Translations under genes and position numbers: made by a program
Shown: positions 59,775 through 64,000 of the stretch, piece by piece
Numbering within the stretch: position 1 is the first letter of the stretch
Layout: each line of letters opens with the position of its first letter
Notes under the pieces: model-generated
What the model saw: only the letters and a program-made list of their open reading frames with translations
What the model was told of the DNA's origin: nothing
Database searches by the model: none
Assembly (NCBI RefSeq): GCF_019823105.1
Contig: NZ_CP081958.1
Coordinates: 2,480,001-2,544,000 of the forward strand
DNA: 64,000 nt
Source: Halobaculum magnesiiphilum
GTDB lineage: Archaea > Halobacteriota > Halobacteria > Halobacteriales > Haloferacaceae
Direction: 5' to 3'

Positions 59775-60953
59775 TCAGATCCCCTTGCCCATGAGGTGGC
59801 TCCGGAGCACGTCGGGCGTCTTCACGCCCGCGTCCGGGTTCACGACGACGACCTCGTCGTCGGGGCCGAGTGCGCCCGACTCCGCGAGCTGCCAAGCGCC
59901 CGCGAGAGCGACGCCGCCGGCGCCGCCGACCTCGATGACCTCCGTCTGCGCGACGGTGACGGCGCTCTCCAGCGCGTCGTCGTCCTCGACGGTCAGGGCG
60001 TCGCCGTCGACGCGGTCCAGCGCCGCGAGCGCCAGGTCGCCCCCGGCGGGCTCTTCGATCTCCAGCTCGCCGACGATGGTGTCGGGGCCGGTCCAGGCCT
60101 CGACCGCGTCCGCGCCGGACTCGAACGCGGTCGCGATGGGCGCACAGCCGGCGGCCTGCACGGCGTACACGTCCGGGACTTCCTCGGCGAGTCCGAGGTC
60201 GAGGAGGTCCTCCAGCCCTTGGACGACCCCGACGACGAGTTCGCCGGTGCTCGCGGGGAGGACCACCGCGTCCGGGAGCGGGGAGTCGACCGCATCGAGG
60301 AGTTCGTACGCGACCGTCTTCGCCCCGTCGTGGCGGTACGGCGTCGTGAACTCCTGTAGCGAGTGGTACTCGGCGGCCAGTTGGTCGTCGACGGCCGCGG
60401 CGGCGTCGCCGTAGCGCCCGCCGACGACGCGCATCTCCCCGCCGTGGACGTTCACCATCGCCTTGTTCGAGAACGCCGTGCGCGAGGGGACGAACGCGTA
60501 CGAACGCAGGTCGGTGCGGCCTGCGTAGGCGGCCGCCGACTGCCCGGCGTTGCCGGCGGCCGCGAGCGCCAGTGGCTCCAGTCCGCGCTCCGCGGCGGCC
60601 GTCACCGCGGGGCTCATTCCGCGGTCGACGTAGGTCCCCGTCGGGTTGCGTCCCTCGTCTTTCACGTACGCGGCGGCGACGCCGAGCTCCTCCGCGAGGC
60701 GGTCGGTCCGCACGAGCGGGGTGGCGCCCTCGCCGGCGGTGATCGCGGTTTCGGCCGGGAACGGGAGGAGGTCGCCGAAGCGGTACTGTCCCGGGCCGTC
60801 GCGGTCGCCGAGGGCGTCGGCGTCGACCGCGTCGAGGTCGTACGTCGGCGACAGCGGCGCCCCGCAGTCGGGACAGCGGCCGTGGTCGTCGACGCCGAAC
60901 GACTCCCCGCAGCCGGTACACGACAGGCCGTCGAACGCGTCCGTCGTCTGCAT
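59775..60953 (-). CDS. Threonine synthase-like PLP-fold protein lacking the Schiff-base lysine
   Basis: A 392-aa fold-type II protein. It has an N-terminal zinc ribbon (Cys12, Cys15, Cys27, Cys30), as in archaeal threonine synthases, then AAYVKDEGRNPTGTYVDRGMS, ALAAAGNAGQSAAAYA (phosphate-binding-like GNAGQ) and a late EVGGAGGVALAG. At the position of the PLP lysine (family consensus NPTGSFKxRG) this protein has Val109 in NPTGTYVDRG. Normal threonine synthase chemistry is therefore doubtful. It may be a regulatory or repurposed paralogue. ATG 60953 gives the complete ribbon. Confidence 0.75.
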   Translation of the reverse strand: MQTTDAFDGLSCTGCGESFGVDDHGRCPDCGAPLSPTYDLDAVDADALGDRDGPGQYRFGDLLPFPAETAITAGEGATPLVRTDRLAEELGVAAAYVKDEGRNPTGTYVDRGMSPAVTAAAERGLEPLALAAAGNAGQSAAAYAGRTDLRSYAFVPSRTAFSNKAMVNVHGGEMRVVGGRYGDAAAAVDDQLAAEYHSLQEFTTPYRHDGAKTVAYELLDAVDSPLPDAVVLPASTGELVVGVVQGLEDLLDLGLAEEVPDVYAVQAAGCAPIATAFESGADAVEAWTGPDTIVGELEIEEPAGGDLALAALDRVDGDALTVEDDDALESAVTVAQTEVIEVGGAGGVALAGAWQLAESGALGPDDEVVVVNPDAGVKTPDVLRSHLMGKGI

Positions 60954-61120
60954 TTGCTCGCGGTTGGGACCGCCGCCGCATGGATGTGCTGGTTCGGGCC
61001 GGCTTCGAAGGCGGCCGGCGACGCGGCGACGACACGACCGGGGGCGACCCGGCGACGCACCCCCGAGGATCCGGCGACGCGACCGGGTACGCCTTTGTGT
61101 CACCCGAACCAAGCGCGGGT

Positions 61121-62440
61121 ATGTCGGATTCCCCGAACGTCGTCGTCGCGGGCGCGGGACTCGCGGGGCTGGTCGCAGCGCGGCACCTCGCCGACGCGGG
61201 CACCGAGGTCACCGTCTACGAGCGCCGCCCCGTGGTCGGCGGCCGCGTCCGGACGCGACACGAGGACGGGTTCACGCTCGACCGCGGCTTTCAGGTGCTG
61301 TTCACCGGCTACCCCGCGGTGCGGCGCGAGCTCGACGTGGGCGCGCTCGACCTCCGCGAGTTCCGCCCCGGCGCCGTCATCTGCTCGACGGGCGAGGGCA
61401 CCCGAAGCGTCCTCTCGGACCCCCTCCGGGACCCCCGATCGCTGGTCGAGTCGGCGTTCAACCGCCGGGTGACGACGAGCGACAAGCTCCGGACGCTCGC
61501 GCTCCGCCAGGACCTCTCTGGGCGCGATGAGTCGTGGTTCTTCTCGGGCCCGGACGCGAGCATCCGCGAGTACCTCCGCGACTGGGGGTTCTCCGAACGG
61601 TACGTCGAGAACTTCGTCGCGCCCTTCTACGGCGGCATCACGCTCGACCGCTCGCTGTCGACCTCGAAGCACGTCTTCGCGTACACCTTCCGCGCGCTCT
61701 CGGAGGGCCGGATCGGCGTCCCGGCCGAGGGGATGGGCGTGATCCCCGAACAGCTCCGGGCGTCGGCTGAGGCCGCCGGCGCGACCGTCGTCACCGGCGA
61801 GGGCGTCGAGGGGATCGAGCGCGGCGGGGCCGGTTCGGGTGCGGGCGTCGGGAGCGACGGTGCCGCGGGGGTCACCGTCGAGACGACCGACCGCGCCGTC
61901 GACGCCGACGCGGTCGTCGTCGCCACCGACCCGAAGGCCGCCCGCGACCTGACCGACGTGGACGCGATCCCGACCGAGGGCGCCCCGTCGACGACGCAGT
62001 ACTACCGGCTGTCGGACGCGACCCCGGTTTCGACGGGGAAGAAGATCCTGCTCAACAGCGACGAGGCGTCGCCCAACGTCGTCGTCCCGCTCACCGACGT
62101 GGCGCCGGAGTACGCGCCCGAGGGCGAACAACTGCTGTGTGCGACGTTCCTCGGCGACGACGCGCGCTTCCGGGACGCCGAGGACCTCGCGGCCGACACG
62201 CGCGCGGCGCTGTCCGCGTGGTACCCCGAGCGGAGCTTCGGCGGCCTGGAGCCGATCCACACCGACCGCATCGAGTTCGCGCAGTTCGCCCAGCCGCCTG
62301 GCGTCCACGCGGAGCTGCCGGACGCGACGGATCCGGAGGGGCCGGTGTACCTCGCCGGCGACTACACCGAGTGGTCGTCGATCCAGGGGGCGATGAAGAG
62401 CGGGCGCGTCGCCGCCGAGGCGGTTCTCGACGGGAGATAA
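61121..62440 (+). CDS. FAD-dependent amine oxidase/phytoene desaturase-like oxidoreductase
   Basis: A 439-aa flavoprotein. The N-terminal FAD motif VVVAGAGLAGLVAARHLADAG ends in the acidic YERRPVVGGRVRT. The C-terminal FAD motif is VYLAGDYTEWSSIQGAMKSGRVAAEAV. The overall pattern is of NAD(P)/FAD-dependent oxidoreductases near protoporphyrinogen oxidase and carotenoid desaturases. Carotenoid or quinone chemistry is possible; no neighbour specifies it. ATG 61121 is eight residues before the Rossmann loop. Confidence 0.83.
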   Translation: MSDSPNVVVAGAGLAGLVAARHLADAGTEVTVYERRPVVGGRVRTRHEDGFTLDRGFQVLFTGYPAVRRELDVGALDLREFRPGAVICSTGEGTRSVLSDPLRDPRSLVESAFNRRVTTSDKLRTLALRQDLSGRDESWFFSGPDASIREYLRDWGFSERYVENFVAPFYGGITLDRSLSTSKHVFAYTFRALSEGRIGVPAEGMGVIPEQLRASAEAAGATVVTGEGVEGIERGGAGSGAGVGSDGAAGVTVETTDRAVDADAVVVATDPKAARDLTDVDAIPTEGAPSTTQYYRLSDATPVSTGKKILLNSDEASPNVVVPLTDVAPEYAPEGEQLLCATFLGDDARFRDAEDLAADTRAALSAWYPERSFGGLEPIHTDRIEFAQFAQPPGVHAELPDATDPEGPVYLAGDYTEWSSIQGAMKSGRVAAEAVLDGR

Positions 62441-62536
62441 CACGAGGGGATCGCGCTGGACCGCGCCGGTCGGGAGCCGACCGGGTCCAACCTGCTCCGA
62501 CAGGCTCCGGTCGGGAGCCGACCGGACCGAGCCGGA

Positions 62537-64000
62537 CTACTTCTCGATCGGCCGCGGCGACACGTCGAACGTCGTGAGGAAGCGCTGCACCGCCTCGTCG
62601 GTGCCGACGATCACCAGCCGGTCCTCGGCCGCGATCGTCCGATCGGGATCGAGGCTCGTGGTGAGTTCGCCCTCGTGTTCGAGGGCGATGACGCGACAGC
62701 CGGTTCGCTCGTAGATCCCGCTCTCGGCGAGCGTCTTCCCGGCGAACGGCTCGGCCGACACCCGGTCGATCCGGATCTGGCTGCCGGCGCCGAGCACCTC
62801 CTCGCCGCGAAGCTCCCGGGCGACCATCCGGGCGCTGATCCGCGGGACCGAGAGCACGTAGTCGGCGCCGGCGCGAAGCGCCTTAGTCGTCGCCTTCGCG
62901 TCGCTCATCCGCACGAGGATCTCGATGTCCGGGTTCAGCGACCGCGCGAGCACCGCGGTCAACAGCGCCGTCGAGTCGTTCGGGACGCACACGAGGATCA
63001 CCCCGGCGTCCTCGATGCCCGCCTCCCGGAGCGTGTCGCGGGAGCTCACGTCGCCGACGACGTCGACCTCCGGACCGTCGTCGATATCGATCGTCGTGGC
63101 CGGGATGTCGCCCTCCTCCTCGACGACCGACAGCGCCGCCCGTCCGACCTCGCCGAGTCCCGCGACGACGACGCCCTCCTCGCGGCCTCGGGGCCGGACG
63201 GGGCGGGCGGTCTCCCCGAGTTCCTCCAGCGCCTCGTGGTCGCCGGACACGAGCAGCACCGTGTTCGCGCCGATGACCGCGTCGGGGTCCGGCGGGAGCT
63301 GGAGCTCGCCGTCGATCCACGCGCCCACGACGTTGGCGCCCGTCCGCTCGCGGATGCGCGAGTTCCGGATGCTCGTCCCCTCGAGGGGGCTGCCGCGGCT
63401 GACGGATATCTCTGTCACCTCCAGCCCCTCGGCGATGCCGACCGTGTCGTGCAGCTCCGAGGTGTACAACGACATTGCCTTCCGCGCGAGACGCTGGCCG
63501 AGGACCGCACGCGGGGAGACGACGCTATCGGCGCCGGTCGCGAGGAGCACGTCCCGCAGGGTGCTGTCGTCGGTCAGCGTGATGATCTCCACGTCGGAGC
63601 GGACCGACCGAACCGTGAGGATCGTGTCGACGTTGGCCTCGTCGGCGTCGGTGATGACCGCCCGGGCGCTGGCGATGCTCGCGCGTTCGAACGTGGCTTC
63701 CTCCTGCGGCGACCCGTGGATCGCCGAGTACCCCTCGTCGGAGAGGTCGATCGCCTCCTCCTCGTCCGAGGAGATGAGCACGTAGTCGATCCCGAGCTGT
63801 TCGAGCTCGTCGAGCAACACCGCGGAGTCCCGGTCGTACTCGCAGATGACGACGTGGTCGTTCTTCGGCGACAGCCGGCTGTCGAGGTCGACCTCGGCGC
63901 CGGTGAACAGCGGGATGACGATCACCCGGAGCGTGAAGAAGCCGACGCCGATGCCGCTGAGCTGCATGAACACGACGAAGAGGTTCATGATCGGCGTCTC
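62537..64000 (-). CDS. Potassium channel with two TrkA (RCK) modules, N-terminus beyond window
   Basis: Residues visible: the end of a pore module with TM2-like LFVVFMQLSGIGVGFFTLRVIVIPLF, then TrkA-N (HVVICEYDRDSAVLLDELEQ), TrkA-C, a second TrkA-N (VVVAGLGEVGRAALSVVEEEG) and TrkA-C to the end (~488 codons). The frame is open through base 64000, so the gene continues rightwards. An ATG at 63988 would leave the pore out. The first RCK lacks the GxGxxG nucleotide loop, while the second has it. The role is gated K+ flux, important for salt-in halophiles. Confidence 0.88.
   Translation of the reverse strand, partial: ETPIMNLFVVFMQLSGIGVGFFTLRVIVIPLFTGAEVDLDSRLSPKNDHVVICEYDRDSAVLLDELEQLGIDYVLISSDEEEAIDLSDEGYSAIHGSPQEEATFERASIASARAVITDADEANVDTILTVRSVRSDVEIITLTDDSTLRDVLLATGADSVVSPRAVLGQRLARKAMSLYTSELHDTVGIAEGLEVTEISVSRGSPLEGTSIRNSRIRERTGANVVGAWIDGELQLPPDPDAVIGANTVLLVSGDHEALEELGETARPVRPRGREEGVVVAGLGEVGRAALSVVEEEGDIPATTIDIDDGPEVDVVGDVSSRDTLREAGIEDAGVILVCVPNDSTALLTAVLARSLNPDIEILVRMSDAKATTKALRAGADYVLSVPRISARMVARELRGEEVLGAGSQIRIDRVSAEPFAGKTLAESGIYERTGCRVIALEHEGELTTSLDPDRTIAAEDRLVIVGTDEAVQRFLTTFDVSPRPIEK

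Overview
This is a 64 kb segment of a haloarchaeal chromosome. The base composition is very GC-rich, the proteins are strongly acidic, and many starts sit about 27-30 bp after a TATA-like box with no leader. Archaeal and haloarchaeal hallmark genes are present: sn-glycerol-1-phosphate dehydrogenase, two L-isoaspartyl methyltransferases, paired cold-shock proteins, an HVO_0476-type zinc protein, split GcvPA/GcvPB, a haloarchaeal actin and an ArlD/E-domain protein. A member of the Haloferacales or a related order is plausible, but the genus cannot be fixed from this window. About 66 protein genes, one tRNA and one intact insertion sequence are called. Nearly all other long open frames are GC-driven shadows of these.

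Layout. 0-2 kb: the 3' end of a phenylacetyl-CoA epoxidase locus with PaaD split into two genes, then a flavin reductase and a MaoC hydratase on the other strand. 2-5.6 kb: a GH13 trehalose-synthase-like enzyme, PIMT paralogue 1, a small winged-helix regulator and a membrane protein. 5.6-10.7 kb: a dipeptide-type ABC importer with permease B divergent from permease C and two ATPases, and no binding protein nearby. 10.7-15.9 kb: methyltransferases, a zinc protein, a RimK-like ligase and Hsp20. 15.95-16.66 kb: an IS6-type element with terminal repeats and an 8-bp target duplication, just upstream of the hsp20 promoter. 16.7-19.8 kb: a kinase with a decayed ATPase domain, then type I GAPDH. 20-26 kb: the glycine cleavage system (gcvT, gcvH, gcvPA, gcvPB). 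26-31 kb: cold-shock protein, UspA, a CrcB pair, and isocitrate lyase preceded by two overlapping micro-genes. 31-37 kb: nitrate assimilation (nirA, a 59-aa gene, nasA, narK, a small TM gene). 37-42 kb: second cold-shock gene, PEP-mutase family enzyme, S9 peptidase, glutaredoxin, cobalamin adenosyltransferase. 42.4 kb: tRNA-Val(CAC) with its 3' end duplicated downstream. 42.7-46 kb: YgjP-like peptidase, CheY, NikR, and a CBS x4-HPF fusion. 46-48.5 kb: a tight operon of an ArlD/E-domain protein, an actin and a membrane protein. 48.5-57.2 kb: AlaX, HD hydrolase, epimerase, a NAD-kinase-like protein without its GGDG motif, M28 and M48 peptidases, DUF420 and G1P dehydrogenase. 57.4-59.7 kb: LysE, a GDT1-family transporter and a DtxR/MntR regulator with a palindromic operator. 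59.7-64 kb: a threonine-synthase-like protein lacking the PLP lysine, an FAD oxidoreductase, and a TrkA-domain potassium channel that runs off the right edge.

The most promising undescribed systems are the actin/ArlD-E/membrane-protein operon, the isocitrate lyase operon with leader micro-genes, the CBS-HPF fusion as a candidate ribosome-hibernation factor, and several conserved-looking paralogues that have lost catalytic residues (kinase, threonine synthase, NAD kinase). Apart from coding sequence, only two gaps exceed 300 bp: 9353-9710 and 36822-37189. Both are divergent promoter regions rich in inverted repeats.
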